Shown piece by piece: positions 18,048 to 27,354 of a DNA stretch of 64,000 bases. Both the position numbers and the translations under genes were made by a program. The stretch's first letter is position 1. Every line of letters begins with the position of its first letter. The stretch is from the NCBI RefSeq assembly GCF_004403985.1, contig NZ_SOHL01000015.1:186001-250000 (forward strand), written 5' to 3'. The notes beneath the pieces were generated by a model that ran no database searches, had not been told where the DNA came from, and saw nothing but the letters and a program-made list of their open reading frames with translations. The stretch is from Cryobacterium gelidum. GTDB lineage: Bacteria; Actinomycetota; Actinomycetes; Actinomycetales; Microbacteriaceae.

Positions 18048-20355
18048 TGGGTTCCGCGGCGGGGGGCGGCAACTGCCCGGAAGCGACGGGAGCCCCACTG
18101 GCACGGTCTCGGCGTCGGCGCACGATATTGCGCCAGATTCCGAACCCGAAGAAACCGACGACGAGGATCGCGAAGATGCTCGCACCCACACCTTCCCAAT
18201 CGGCCCGCACACTGACTTCGATCGGGGCCGGCTGCCCGAGCGGCGTGCCGTTGAGAGTGAACAGGGTGACTCGCAAGACGACGTCGCCGTTGCCGACGGC
18301 CGCGCTGAGCGGCACCGAGACGGCTTGGGCGGAATTGGGCTGAATTGTGGTCTCGAGGGTTTCACCGACGACGAGCCGTCCGTTGGATGGCACGATGTCG
18401 GTGCGCACGGTGACCGCCTGATCCAGGGCATTGTTGAGCGTGATGCGCAGGTCGACCTTGCTGCCCACCACGATGATCGGACCGCGCGTAGTCACGGTCA
18501 CGGCGTGCATCAGGTCGAAGGAGGCGGCGAGGCTCGCCCGGACTTGTTCCTGCCAGGCCGACGACTGTGCCGTCCAGGTGGTGTCCAGAAGGGCCAGCAG
18601 TTCAAGTCGCGCCGGAGCGGTGGCCAACAGGGGATCGGCCAGGATTGTGGCGAACTCGGCCATCGCGCCCTCGCGCTGCAGCAGCGATCGGGCGAGCGCG
18701 ACCCGGTCGCTGTCGATCGCCTTCTCGTGAAAGCTCACCGTGGATGCCGGGGTGGAATCCAGAGCCGACTGCAGTGAGGCCGCGTTCGACCAGGGGGCTG
18801 AGTTGAGGGCCGCGAGGGTTTGACCGACCCGGGTCGCGCTCGTTGGACTGCCGCGATCGAACGTGACCAACAGGGTGCGCGCCGCATTGGGGTTCTCCGC
18901 AGACACAATCGCCAGCAGCGATGCCGCCTCGGCTACGTTCTTCCGCCAGGCATCCTCCGTCGTGGCCTCGGCGGCCGCACGGATAGCCGCCGACAGCGTG
19001 GAGTCACTGACCAAGCCCAGCCCCCTCGGAAGGGAGACGGCGGTATTCGGGGTGAAGACGTCGGACTGCTGCACATTGTCGCTGGAGAGAATGGTCGTGG
19101 TCAGGCCGCTCGCGGCAAACACGTCGAGATCGGTGCGCGCGACTTGCCCGCTGGCCGGCCAGCCGATCGTGCTACTCGTGTAGTTCCAGGCCAACAGTTC
19201 GCTGGCCGTGGGAACGACCGTCTCGCCCGGCCCAACCGTGGGGGGAAGGGGCGGTGTCGGGGACGGGGTGGTTTCGGTACTGGTCGGGGGCGTGATGGTG
19301 GGCACATCGCTCGGGTTGAGGGTGGTGTCCGGGCTCGGCGTGGCCGTAGGCACCACGAACAGGCTCGGGTCGATCGCCGGTTCGAATGAGGTGGGTGCGA
19401 GTAGCGTCGTGGCACCGGCCTGTGCTTGCAGCGCGATGTCGGCATCTGCGTAGCCGAGCGGGAAAATGTCATTGCTCGCTCCGGCCAGGCGGTCGAGCCA
19501 AGCCACGGCCGACGCGGGAGCGGCGCTGCCGAGCACCCGAATGGACGCGATGATTTGAGGATCGATGGCGATCGTGGCCGTGGGCGCATCGATTGCCATA
19601 TCTAATTGGCGGGAGAGCAGACCGGCCGAGCTCGTGTACGACTCGAGGGCTTTGGTGGTGATCAGGCCGGTCGCGTCTTCCGGGGTGGTGATCGGCAAGA
19701 TAGACGCGAGCCCGACCGGGGTGATCGCGCTGCCCTGCGACCAGACGAACGTGCCGCGTCCTTCGGCTTGAACCTCGTCATCCGCGATGTAAATCGCGGC
19801 GATTCCGCGCGCCCCCCACGCGTTCTGGTCGGTCAACCCGACGGAACCAGCCGGAACCGTGATCGCGATGTTCGTGCTGGCCCCGGCCGGAATGATTCCT
19901 GCTGTTGGAACGCTCATCAGCTGGTCGCCGGAATTTGCGTCTGCATCGGGCCGCAGCCAGGAATCGAGCGCCGCGCGGGTGGTGAGTGCGAGCTGCGCGA
20001 GATACACATCGACGCGGCCGATCGGTATGGCGGCGGCGGTGTTGTTGTGAATGGTCACGGTCAGGGGCAAGTCCTGGCCGGGCGATAGTTCCGGTGTAAC
20101 GGTCGGAGAAACAGTGACTTCGACGCTGTCAGCGGCGGTAGTGGCGATCGCAGCAGTGCTGCTCGCAGGTTCAGCGCGGGCCGTGAAAGGGAGTTCCGGC
20201 GCGAAAACCAGCGACGCGAGGGTCAGGAATCCGACCAAAAGCGCCCAAATCGGCAGCAACCGTCGATGACGTTGCGTGCGCAGGGCCGGGCGCACGGTTG
20301 TGCACGCGGCGGCCGGGAGCGCGGGCCGATGCGCGGAATCTGACTCGGCCACCAT
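18040..20355 (-). CDS. DUF6049-family secreted/membrane-anchored protein
   Basis: A 771-residue extracytoplasmic protein upstream of murJ, equivalent by position to mycobacterial Rv3909 (DUF6049). An N-terminal hydrophobic segment (LLPIWALLVGFLTLASLVF) acts as signal or anchor, and a C-terminal transmembrane helix (IFAILVVGFFGFGIW) is followed by a basic cytoplasmic tail. A Pro/Thr-rich linker (SETTPSPTPPLPP-like) sits near the middle. Function is unknown; coupling to murJ suggests a cell-envelope role. The promoter element TAGAAT ends six bases before ATG 20355, consistent with a leaderless mRNA. Confidence 0.85.
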   Translation of the reverse strand: MVAESDSAHRPALPAAACTTVRPALRTQRHRRLLPIWALLVGFLTLASLVFAPELPFTARAEPASSTAAIATTAADSVEVTVSPTVTPELSPGQDLPLTVTIHNNTAAAIPIGRVDVYLAQLALTTRAALDSWLRPDADANSGDQLMSVPTAGIIPAGASTNIAITVPAGSVGLTDQNAWGARGIAAIYIADDEVQAEGRGTFVWSQGSAITPVGLASILPITTPEDATGLITTKALESYTSSAGLLSRQLDMAIDAPTATIAIDPQIIASIRVLGSAAPASAVAWLDRLAGASNDIFPLGYADADIALQAQAGATTLLAPTSFEPAIDPSLFVVPTATPSPDTTLNPSDVPTITPPTSTETTPSPTPPLPPTVGPGETVVPTASELLAWNYTSSTIGWPASGQVARTDLDVFAASGLTTTILSSDNVQQSDVFTPNTAVSLPRGLGLVSDSTLSAAIRAAAEATTEDAWRKNVAEAASLLAIVSAENPNAARTLLVTFDRGSPTSATRVGQTLAALNSAPWSNAASLQSALDSTPASTVSFHEKAIDSDRVALARSLLQREGAMAEFATILADPLLATAPARLELLALLDTTWTAQSSAWQEQVRASLAASFDLMHAVTVTTRGPIIVVGSKVDLRITLNNALDQAVTVRTDIVPSNGRLVVGETLETTIQPNSAQAVSVPLSAAVGNGDVVLRVTLFTLNGTPLGQPAPIEVSVRADWEGVGASIFAILVVGFFGFGIWRNIVRRRRDRASGAPVASGQLPPPAAEPNV

Positions 20356-20361
20356 AGGGGG

Positions 20362-20367
20362 ATTCTA
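20362..20367 (-). promoter_or_regulatory. -10 element of the DUF6049-murJ transcript
   Basis: TAGAAT on the minus strand, six bases before the ATG at 20355. Transcription would begin at or one base before the start codon (leaderless). Confidence 0.6.
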
Positions 20368-20434
20368 CGGCGTGCCAGCCTAGAGCCGTCTGTACCGCGC
20401 CTGCACGCGCCCGATGACAACTAATATGAGGCAT

Positions 20435-21865
20435 ATGCAGAGCGTCGCGGCAGCCCTCGCACGACTGGGCGACCTGGCTGCCACTCCCACGGTATCCCGC
20501 CTGGCGAACGCATTTGCGGCCGCCGGCCATGAGCTGGCCCTGGTCGGTGGTCCGGTGCGCGATGCGTTCCTAGACCGACCGCTGCACGATTTGGATTTCA
20601 CAACGGATGCGACACCAGATCAGATCCTCGCCCTCGTCACCCCACTCTCCGAAGCGCAGTGGGACATCGGCCGGGCCTACGGCACGATCGGTGCCAGCCT
20701 GGCCGGCGAGACTGTGGAGATCACCACGTATCGCGCCGACAGCTACGACGGCACGACCCGCAAGCCCGACGTGGTGTTCGGCACCAGTCTGGAACCGGAC
20801 CTGCTGCGCCGGGACTTCACCGTCAACGCGATGGCCCTGCGCCTGCCCCAGCTGACCCTGGTCGACCCGGCCGGCGGTATCGACGATCTGCTGGCCCAGC
20901 GCCTACGCACGCCGAGCACTCCGGAGGTTTCTTTCGGAGACGACCCTCTGCGGATGCTGCGTGCGGCACGGTTCAGCGGCCAGATCGGTTTCACGCTGGA
21001 CCAGGACACCGCGCTGGCCATGGAAAAAATGCGCGACAGCATTCGGATCGTGTCGGCCGAACGTATCGGTGACGAACTGTCGAAACTGCTACTCTCCGCT
21101 GATCCGCGCGCCGGTATCGAGGTGCTGATGAAATCGGGCCTGGCCGAGATCGTGCTCCCCGAAATTCCCGACCTGCGGTTGGAGATCGACGAACACCACC
21201 ACCACAAGGACGTCTACCAGCACACCCTCACCGTGCTGGAGCAGGCCATGGGCTATGAGAAATCACGCGGCAGCCTCGAGGCTCCCGACCTGATCGTGCG
21301 CCTCGCCGCCCTGCTGCACGACATCGGCAAGCCGGCCACCCGCAAACTCGAACCGGGCGGAGTCGTGAGCTTCTACCACCACGACGTGGTCGGGGCGAAG
21401 CTGGCGAAGAAACGACTGCGCGCTCTGCGCTTCGACAATGACACCATCAACGCCGTCGCTCGCCTGATCGAACTGCACCTGCGATTCTTCGGCTACACCG
21501 AGGGCGCCTGGACCGACTCGGCCGTGCGCCGATATGTGCGCGACGCCGGGGACCAACTGGAACGGCTGCATATTCTCACCCGCGCCGACGTCACCACCCG
21601 CAACCGGCGCAAGGCCGATCGGCTCGGCTTCGCCTACGACGACCTGGAACAGCGCATTGCCGCCCTGGCCGAGCAAGAAGAACTCGGCGCCGTACGCCCC
21701 GACCTCGACGGCGAGCAGATTATGGCCGTTCTCGGCATGAAACCGGGACGCGAAGTGGGCGAGGCTTACCGCTATCTGCTCGAGCAGCGGCTGGACGATG
21801 GACCCCTCGGCGAGGACGAAGCCACCCGCCGGTTAGTGGTCTGGTGGGCGGAGCGTGTCCAATAA
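20435..21865 (+). CDS. pcnA: CCA tRNA nucleotidyltransferase
   Basis: Class II tRNA nucleotidyltransferase with an HD domain, adding or repairing the 3' CCA. From ATG 20435 it has 476 residues. The nucleotidyltransferase signature is GGPVRDAFLDRPLHDLDFTT at about 38-57, followed by RRDFTVNAMAL. The HD phosphohydrolase motif LLHDIGK is at about 293-299. An ATG at 20414 would add seven residues, but TAATAT at 20422-20427, seven bases before 20435, looks like a -10 of a leaderless transcript. It is divergent from DUF6049-murJ, the standard actinobacterial layout; the NUDIX gene often found here is missing. Confidence 0.92.
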   Translation: MQSVAAALARLGDLAATPTVSRLANAFAAAGHELALVGGPVRDAFLDRPLHDLDFTTDATPDQILALVTPLSEAQWDIGRAYGTIGASLAGETVEITTYRADSYDGTTRKPDVVFGTSLEPDLLRRDFTVNAMALRLPQLTLVDPAGGIDDLLAQRLRTPSTPEVSFGDDPLRMLRAARFSGQIGFTLDQDTALAMEKMRDSIRIVSAERIGDELSKLLLSADPRAGIEVLMKSGLAEIVLPEIPDLRLEIDEHHHHKDVYQHTLTVLEQAMGYEKSRGSLEAPDLIVRLAALLHDIGKPATRKLEPGGVVSFYHHDVVGAKLAKKRLRALRFDNDTINAVARLIELHLRFFGYTEGAWTDSAVRRYVRDAGDQLERLHILTRADVTTRNRRKADRLGFAYDDLEQRIAALAEQEELGAVRPDLDGEQIMAVLGMKPGREVGEAYRYLLEQRLDDGPLGEDEATRRLVVWWAERVQ

Positions 21866-22736
21866 GGGCAGCCTGCGTCGACGCAGTGCGATCACCGGCT
21901 ACACCCTGCTCGCTCCCAGTTTGTTCGGCGTGGTCTGCTTTCTCCTGCTCCCGGTGCTCGTCGTGCTCTGGCTCAGCTTTCAGAGCTGGAACCTGATCGG
22001 CCCGATCACCTTCGTCGGTCTTGACAACTACCAATCCGTTCTCAGTGACGGCGTCTTCGGAAACTCCCTGCTGGTCACGCTCATCTTCGCCCTGCTCGTG
22101 GTGCCGATTCAAACCCTGATCGGTCTCGGCGCGGCCACCCTGCTCACCCGTGGCCTTCCGGGGTCAGCCTGGTTTCGTACGGTCTACGTGCTGCCGTGGA
22201 TTTGCGCTCCGCTTGCTCTCGGCGTCGTGTGGAAGTGGATCCTCGCGCCCACCGATGGGGCACTCAACACCCTGCTCGGTCAGCGCGTCGAGTGGCTCAG
22301 TGACCCCGCACTGGCGCTACCGGCCGTGGCCGCAGTGGTGATCTGGACCAACGTCGGCTACGTCACGCTGTTCTTCATGGCCGGGCTGCTCAACATTCCC
22401 GGGCAGATTCTTGAGGCGGCCCGCATCGACGGGGCCGGCGCGGTGAAGATGTTCTGGCATATCACGCTGCCACTGTTGCGTCCGACCATGTTCTTCGTGC
22501 TCGTCACCACGGTCATTTCGGCCTTTCAGGTCTTCGATCAGGTATATGCGCTTACCCAGGGCGGCCCGGCACGATCGACGGACGTTGTGGCCGCGCGCAT
22601 CTACTACGAGGCTTTCGACGCCTTCGACCTCGGCCGTGCGGCCGTCATGGCCGTTGTTCTGCTGGTCATCCTGGTTCTCATCACCCTCGCCCAGCAGCTC
22701 TTTTTTCGCCGGAGGGTCACCTATGAAATGGACTAG
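21855..22736 (+). CDS. Sugar ABC transporter permease (MalF type)
   Basis: Inner-membrane permease of 293 residues with six predicted helices, of the carbohydrate CUT1 group. The cytoplasmic EAA loop is EAARIDGAGAVKMFWHITLP. Start GTG overlaps the pcnA end by 11 bases, so it may be partly translated by coupling to pcnA. It pairs with the following permease. No ATPase gene is in the cluster, so a shared MsiK-like ATPase elsewhere is expected. The sugar cannot be named. Confidence 0.9.
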   Translation: MSNKGSLRRRSAITGYTLLAPSLFGVVCFLLLPVLVVLWLSFQSWNLIGPITFVGLDNYQSVLSDGVFGNSLLVTLIFALLVVPIQTLIGLGAATLLTRGLPGSAWFRTVYVLPWICAPLALGVVWKWILAPTDGALNTLLGQRVEWLSDPALALPAVAAVVIWTNVGYVTLFFMAGLLNIPGQILEAARIDGAGAVKMFWHITLPLLRPTMFFVLVTTVISAFQVFDQVYALTQGGPARSTDVVAARIYYEAFDAFDLGRAAVMAVVLLVILVLITLAQQLFFRRRVTYEMD

Positions 22737-23553
22737 ATTCTCCTCAAATGTTGTTGTCTACCTGGTGCTGCTACTTGGTGCCCTGTTCACCCTCGGCCCG
22801 TTCCTGCTAAGCATTCTGACCGCGTTCAAAACCCGCGAGCAGTTCGCACAGCAGCCGGCGCTGAGCTGGCCGGACCCGTTCACCCTGGAGAATTTTGCGC
22901 TGCTGCTGAACGGGCCGGCGCAGTTCGGTCGCGCCATCTTGATCACGGTGTTGGCCGCCGTGCTGATTTTGGTCGGGCAGCTGATCTGCTCGATTCTCGC
23001 CGCGTATGCCTTCGCTCGGGTAGATTTTCCCGGCCGTCAGGTGTTGTTTTGGGTGTACCTGTCGACCCTGATGATTCCGCCGGTCGTGCTCGTTGTGCCG
23101 CTGTACCTGATGATGACCGAGGTTGGGCTGCGCAACTCGTTCTGGAGCCTCGTGCTGCCGTTCGCGTTCGCATCCCCGTACGCGATCTTTCTGTTGCGCG
23201 AATATTTTCGCGGAATTCCCCAGGAACTCATCGATGCTGCCCGGCTCGACGGCGCCAACACCCTCGACGTTTTGGTCGAGATTGTGGTGCCGCTGTCACA
23301 CCCGATTATCGCCACCCTGACCCTCATTACGATCGTGAGCCACTGGAACAGTTTCATGTGGCCGCTCGTGATCACAACGGGTACGCAATGGCGGGTCGTG
23401 ACCGTGGCCACCGCGAGCCTGCAAAGCCAGTTCAACGGTAATTGGACACTCGTGATGGCGGCCACCACGCTCGCCCTGGTTCCGCTCCTCGTGCTGTTCC
23501 TGATGTTCCAGCGCAGCTTCGTGCGGTCGATCGCCATCACAGGATCTGCGTAG
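22723..23553 (+). CDS. Sugar ABC transporter permease (MalG type)
   Basis: Second membrane subunit, 276 residues from ATG 22723 with GGAGG eight bases upstream. It overlaps the preceding permease by 14 bases. The EAA loop reads IDAARLDGANTLDVLVEIVVP, with the usual C-terminal SHWNSFMWPLVIT. Six helices are expected. With the preceding permease it forms the heterodimeric channel for the binding protein encoded next. Confidence 0.92.
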   Translation: MKWTRFSSNVVVYLVLLLGALFTLGPFLLSILTAFKTREQFAQQPALSWPDPFTLENFALLLNGPAQFGRAILITVLAAVLILVGQLICSILAAYAFARVDFPGRQVLFWVYLSTLMIPPVVLVVPLYLMMTEVGLRNSFWSLVLPFAFASPYAIFLLREYFRGIPQELIDAARLDGANTLDVLVEIVVPLSHPIIATLTLITIVSHWNSFMWPLVITTGTQWRVVTVATASLQSQFNGNWTLVMAATTLALVPLLVLFLMFQRSFVRSIAITGSA

Positions 23554-23596
23554 GCTGGTCCACTGGGGAAGGTTCGATCCGTCAACAAAGGACATC

Positions 23597-24937
23597 ATGG
23601 CCAAGCGTTCCACCATCATTGCCGCCGGCGCCGCCGCGGTGCTGCTCGTCATTACCGGGGCTGTTGCCGCCCTCAACCTGTCTGCCGCAAAATCGCCCAG
23701 CGATGCCACCACTGTGACCGTGCGACTCTGGGATGACCAGGTTGCCGCCGCCTACGAGAAGTCCTTTAAAGCCTTCGAAAGAGGTAACGCCGACATACAG
23801 GTCGACGTGGAGCTCGTCCCCTACGACGACTACTTCGAAAAGCTGCGCACCGATGTGGCTGGTGACGGCGCCCCCGATGTTTTTTGGGTCGATGGTGGCA
23901 GTTATCCCGCCTACGCCGACGCGGGCGCGCTGCTGAACATCACGACGGCCATCCCAGCGGATGTGCAGGCCGGCTGGGCTCCGTCCGTGGTGGCGCAATA
24001 CACCCGGGATGCCACGCTCTGGGGCGTGCCGCAGCTGGCCGATCCCGGCATCGCGGTGTATTACAACGCCGACCTGCTGCGTGACGCCGGTCTGAGCCCT
24101 GCTGATGTGTCCGCACTCTCCTGGGATCCCACCGGTGACAATGACACTCTCACTCCGGTATTGCAGAAACTCACCAAGGACTACAACGGCAACACGGCCA
24201 ACAGCGCCGCGTTCGACGGTTCCAATCTGAGCCAGTACGGCTACAACGCGGGTTATGACCTGCAGGCAATGGTGCTGAACTACCTGGCCTCCGGTGGCGC
24301 CCAGTTTCAGGATGAGTCCAACCGGTACGTCTTCGCGTCCGACGCCGGCATCGCCTCGTTCCAGTACCTCGTCGACCTCATGAACAAGTGGCACGTGTCC
24401 CCGTCGGCCGCCGATACGAACACCAACGGCGACTTCAGCCGCGAGCAGTTTTTGCAGGGCAAGATGGCCCTGTTCCAGAGCGGTGTGTACAACCTCGCCA
24501 ATGTGAGCGCCGGGGCGAACTTCGATTGGGGCGTGGTGAACCTGCCGAGCGGTCCCGCCGGTGCGATCAGCGGTGTCGATGGCATCGCCGCAGCCGGCAA
24601 TGCCGCGTCGGAGCATCCGGCCGAAACCCAGCGGGTGCTGGAATGGCTCGGTAGTACCGCCGGATCCGAGTTCATCGGAGCTTCCGGAGCGGCTTCTCCG
24701 GCCGTGGTGGCCGCGCAACCGGCCTACGCGGCGTATTGGGCCGCCAAAAAGGTCGACATCAGCCCGTTCTACGACGTGTTGGCCGCCGGTACGGTGCCAG
24801 CGCCGCAGGGTGCCGGTTGGCCGGCCGCTGAGAACGCCATGCGGCCGCTGCTCGACGAGGTCTTCCTCGGTCGCACATCGGTCGACCACGGTGTGCGCGC
24901 CGCGCAGAAAGCGGCCAATGCCGCTCGGACCGAATAA
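23597..24937 (+). CDS. ABC transporter substrate-binding protein (sugar, family 1)
   Basis: Extracytoplasmic solute-binding protein, 446 residues. After a hydrophobic N-terminal segment (about 6-28), mature sequence shows the family pattern VTVRLWDDQVAAAYEKSFKAFE, then PDVFWVDGG and GKMALFQSGVY. Unusually for a Gram-positive binding protein there is no lipobox cysteine near the hydrophobic segment, so it is probably tethered by the uncleaved helix or released. Ligand is likely a sugar or oligosaccharide by family. It is the last gene of the importer cluster, 43 bases after the permease. Confidence 0.9.
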   Translation: MAKRSTIIAAGAAAVLLVITGAVAALNLSAAKSPSDATTVTVRLWDDQVAAAYEKSFKAFERGNADIQVDVELVPYDDYFEKLRTDVAGDGAPDVFWVDGGSYPAYADAGALLNITTAIPADVQAGWAPSVVAQYTRDATLWGVPQLADPGIAVYYNADLLRDAGLSPADVSALSWDPTGDNDTLTPVLQKLTKDYNGNTANSAAFDGSNLSQYGYNAGYDLQAMVLNYLASGGAQFQDESNRYVFASDAGIASFQYLVDLMNKWHVSPSAADTNTNGDFSREQFLQGKMALFQSGVYNLANVSAGANFDWGVVNLPSGPAGAISGVDGIAAAGNAASEHPAETQRVLEWLGSTAGSEFIGASGAASPAVVAAQPAYAAYWAAKKVDISPFYDVLAAGTVPAPQGAGWPAAENAMRPLLDEVFLGRTSVDHGVRAAQKAANAARTE

Positions 24938-25251
24938 TTCCGCTCCTCCACCGATCGGGGTCCGTGACATCATGCACGGATTGCCGTAATTCCTGCGCAG
25001 TGGCCGTGGCTCGGAACACACTCAAGGTGTCTGACTTGACGTGTTCGGTGCGAGGTATTCGGTCGAGTTGTTTGGTCGAGTTGCGCGGTCGAGAGGGTGT
25101 CGGGCAGATCGACTGGTATATGGACTCGGCATCGGGTAGTCTGGGCAGGTTGCCTGCGTGCCGGATTCCCGGCCTCCGCGTTCAGCACATGCACAACCCT
25201 CCTGTTACAGAAAGTCTGTAGCCGTTTTAGTCCGAAGGAGGTGGGTTAGTC
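24938..25251. other. Leader/promoter region of the rpsF operon
   Basis: A 314-bp non-coding interval. GGTCGAG occurs three times at about 14-base spacing (25060-25094). A small stem ACAGA/TCTGT lies at 25207-25219 in the presumed leader and may be part of an S6:S18 control element. A very strong ribosome binding site, AAGGAGGTG, precedes rpsF. No terminator for the ABC cluster was recognised. Confidence 0.5.
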
Positions 25252-25878
25252 ATGCATCAGTACGAACTTATGGTTATCCTCGATCCCGAGATCGATGAGC
25301 GCACCGTAGCTCCCAGCCTTGACAAGTTCCTCAACGTTGTTCGCAACGATGGTGGCACCATTGACAAGGTTGATGTCTGGGGTCGTCGTCGTCTCGCATA
25401 CGAGATCAACAAGAAGACCGAAGGCATTTATGCCGTCGTGGACTTCACCGCGAACGCCTCAGCCACGGTCGAGCTCGACCGCCAGCTGAGCCTGTCCGAG
25501 GCTGTCATGCGCACCAAGGTGCTCCGCGCCGAAGAGGGTATCGCCCAGGTCGTCGTGGCAACCAAGCTGGCCGCAGAGAAGGCAGCCCGTAAGGCTGCCA
25601 ACCCGAAGGTCATTGCTGCCAAAGCCGACGCTGCTGCTGCAGCCGCTGCCGCTCCGGCTGCCAAGGTTGCCGCTGCTGCCAAGCCTGTCGTTGCCGAGGC
25701 TCCGGCCGCTGCCGCTCCGGCTGCTGCCAAGGTCGAGGCTGCCGCTCCGGTTGCTGCCGCTTCCACCGCCGCTCCCGCCGCGAAGGTTGCCGCTGCCAAG
25801 CCTGCCGCCGCCAAGCCTGCTGCTGCCAAGGCCACTCCGGCTCCGGCCGCTGTTGCCGACAAGGCAAGCGACAAGTAG
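25252..25878 (+). CDS. rpsF: 30S ribosomal protein S6 with long Ala/Lys/Pro tail
   Basis: Residues 1-110 are a complete S6: [16 protein letters not shown], then [19 protein letters not shown] and AVMRTKVLR. Residues 112-208 are an extra tail made almost wholly of Ala, Lys, Pro and Val with repeated AAKPAAAK and APAAAKV patterns, resembling histone H1-like or HU-extension tails. S6 is normally 95-130 residues. The tail is encoded by imperfect GCTGCCGCTCCGG-type DNA repeats. The reading frame is intact and ssb begins three bases after the stop, so the tail belongs to the protein. First gene of rpsF-ssb-rpsR-rplI. Confidence 0.97.
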   Translation: MHQYELMVILDPEIDERTVAPSLDKFLNVVRNDGGTIDKVDVWGRRRLAYEINKKTEGIYAVVDFTANASATVELDRQLSLSEAVMRTKVLRAEEGIAQVVVATKLAAEKAARKAANPKVIAAKADAAAAAAAAPAAKVAAAAKPVVAEAPAAAAPAAAKVEAAAPVAAASTAAPAAKVAAAKPAAAKPAAAKATPAPAAVADKASDK

Positions 25879-25881
25879 CCC

Positions 25882-26400
25882 ATGGCTGGCGAGACCGTAA
25901 TCACCGTGGTGGGCAACCTCACCAGCGATCCTGAACTGCGTTACACGCAGAACGGGCTGGCGGTTGCCAACTTCACCATCGCTTCCACTCCGCGTACGTT
26001 CGATCGTGCGGCCAACGAGTGGAAAGATGGCGACGCGCTGTTCCTGCGTGCGAGCGTTTGGCGTGAATTCGCCGAGCACGTGGCAGGTTCACTGACCAAG
26101 GGGTCGCGTGTCATCGCTTCCGGGCGTCTCAAGCAGCGTTCGTATGAGACGAAGGAAGGTGAAAAGCGCACGAGCATGGAGCTCGAGATCGACGAGATTG
26201 GTCCTTCGCTGCGCTACGCCACAGCTTCCCTCACTCGCGCGCAGTCGTCCGGCCCCCGGAGCGGCACTCCCGCTGTCGGAGGCCAGGGCAACGATGAGCC
26301 GTGGGCTCCCAGCGCCCCCGCCAAGACTGCGTCACCCGCAGCATCCGGTGGAGACGTCTGGAACAGCCCCGGCAATTTCAGCGACGAGACCCCCTTCTAA
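25882..26400 (+). CDS. ssb: Single-stranded DNA-binding protein
   Basis: OB-fold protein of 172 residues. The fold covers about residues 1-115 ([20 protein letters not shown], then [14 protein letters not shown]). A Gly/Pro/Ser-rich linker follows, ending in the protein-interaction tip DETPF, which recruits repair and replication partners. It lies between rpsF and rpsR, as in most bacteria. Confidence 0.96.
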   Translation: MAGETVITVVGNLTSDPELRYTQNGLAVANFTIASTPRTFDRAANEWKDGDALFLRASVWREFAEHVAGSLTKGSRVIASGRLKQRSYETKEGEKRTSMELEIDEIGPSLRYATASLTRAQSSGPRSGTPAVGGQGNDEPWAPSAPAKTASPAASGGDVWNSPGNFSDETPF

Positions 26401-26449
26401 GCCACGCCGCGCGCGTAGCTAACACCTTTTTTAAGAAAGTAAGGAAATC

Positions 26450-26713
26450 ATGGCTGGAAAGTCGAGCGGCGACCGCCGCAAGCCGCTTCGCGGAGCTAAG
26501 GGTGGCAAGAACGCCGCTCCCGCGAAGTCGATTCGGGTTGGTGTCATCGATTACAAAGATGTCCCCACCCTGCGCAAGTTCATCTCCGAGCGTGGAAAGA
26601 TCCGCGCCCGCCGCATCACAGGCGTTTCCGTTCAGGAACAACGCCTCATCGCCCGTGCCGTCAAGAACGCCCGCGAAATGGCTTTGCTGCCCTACGCAGG
26701 CTCAGGCCGGTAA
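26450..26713 (+). CDS. rpsR: 30S ribosomal protein S18
   Basis: 87 residues with the S18 core [20 protein letters not shown] and [12 protein letters not shown]. The N-terminus is basic ([18 protein letters not shown]) and lacks the CxxC zinc motif of C+ S18 forms. AAGGAAATC precedes the ATG. Ribosomal partner of S6 encoded two genes upstream. Confidence 0.97.
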   Translation: MAGKSSGDRRKPLRGAKGGKNAAPAKSIRVGVIDYKDVPTLRKFISERGKIRARRITGVSVQEQRLIARAVKNAREMALLPYAGSGR

Positions 26714-26722
26714 GGAAACCAA

Positions 26723-27172
26723 ATGTCGAAATTGATTCTGACGCATGAGGTCTCCGGCCTCGGTGCACCCGGCGACGTCGTCGACGTCAAAAACGGGTTT
26801 GCTCGTAACTACCTCGTTCCCAAGGGCTTCGCTGTTGCGTGGACCCGCGGTGGCGAGAAGCAGATCGAGCAGATCAAGGCGGCCCGCGCAGCGCGCGAGC
26901 ACGCCACCTTCGAAGAGGCTGAGGCGCTCAAGGTCAAGCTTGAGAACACCAAGGTCACCCTGGTCGTCAAGGCCGGCGCTGGCGGACGCCTGTTCGGTTC
27001 GGTCAAGACCACGGATGTGGCGAACGCCGTTGCGGCCGCCGGTCTCGGTACCGTCGACAAGCGCAAGATCGAGCTCACCGCGATCAAGTTGACCGGTGAG
27101 CACACGGCAACGGTTCGTCTTCGCGACGAGCTCAGCGCCACGATCACTCTCGTGGTCGTCGCTGCCAAGTAA
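26723..27172 (+). CDS. rplI: 50S ribosomal protein L9
   Basis: 149 residues with the L9 N-domain [31 protein letters not shown] signature (shown in part), a long connecting helix with [20 protein letters not shown], and the C-domain [16 protein letters not shown]. Last gene of the rpsF operon; a strong hairpin follows 46 bases after its stop. Confidence 0.97.
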   Translation: MSKLILTHEVSGLGAPGDVVDVKNGFARNYLVPKGFAVAWTRGGEKQIEQIKAARAAREHATFEEAEALKVKLENTKVTLVVKAGAGGRLFGSVKTTDVANAVAAAGLGTVDKRKIELTAIKLTGEHTATVRLRDELSATITLVVVAAK

Positions 27173-27218
27173 CACCGCACCGCGGTAGGCCGGGTGTCGT
27201 AAAGCCGGTCAGTGTGTA

Positions 27219-27264
27219 CGCCCCATAGCGGGGGGTTCCGAAAGGAACCCCCCGCTATGGGGCG
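27219..27264. terminator. Perfect 21-bp hairpin ending the rpsF-rplI operon
   Basis: Arms of 21 bases (27219-27239 and 27244-27264, beginning CGCCCCATAGCGGGGGG) are exact reverse complements around a GAAA tetraloop. The sequence after it is TTAAAA, so it lacks a long U-tract, but the stem is very stable and probably terminates transcription. Confidence 0.8.
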
Positions 27265-27354
27265 TTAAAAGCCGAATTCGAAGCGTCGACCCTCTGCTTT
27301 TATGCACAGGTGAGCATTCGTATCGACAAGGTTCAAGAACGGATTGAAGTTATC

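Noticed and set aside
23582..25021. Minus-strand 479-codon frame opposite the sugar-binding protein
   Set aside because: Antisense shadow; it spans a true gene with conserved family blocks and has no motifs.
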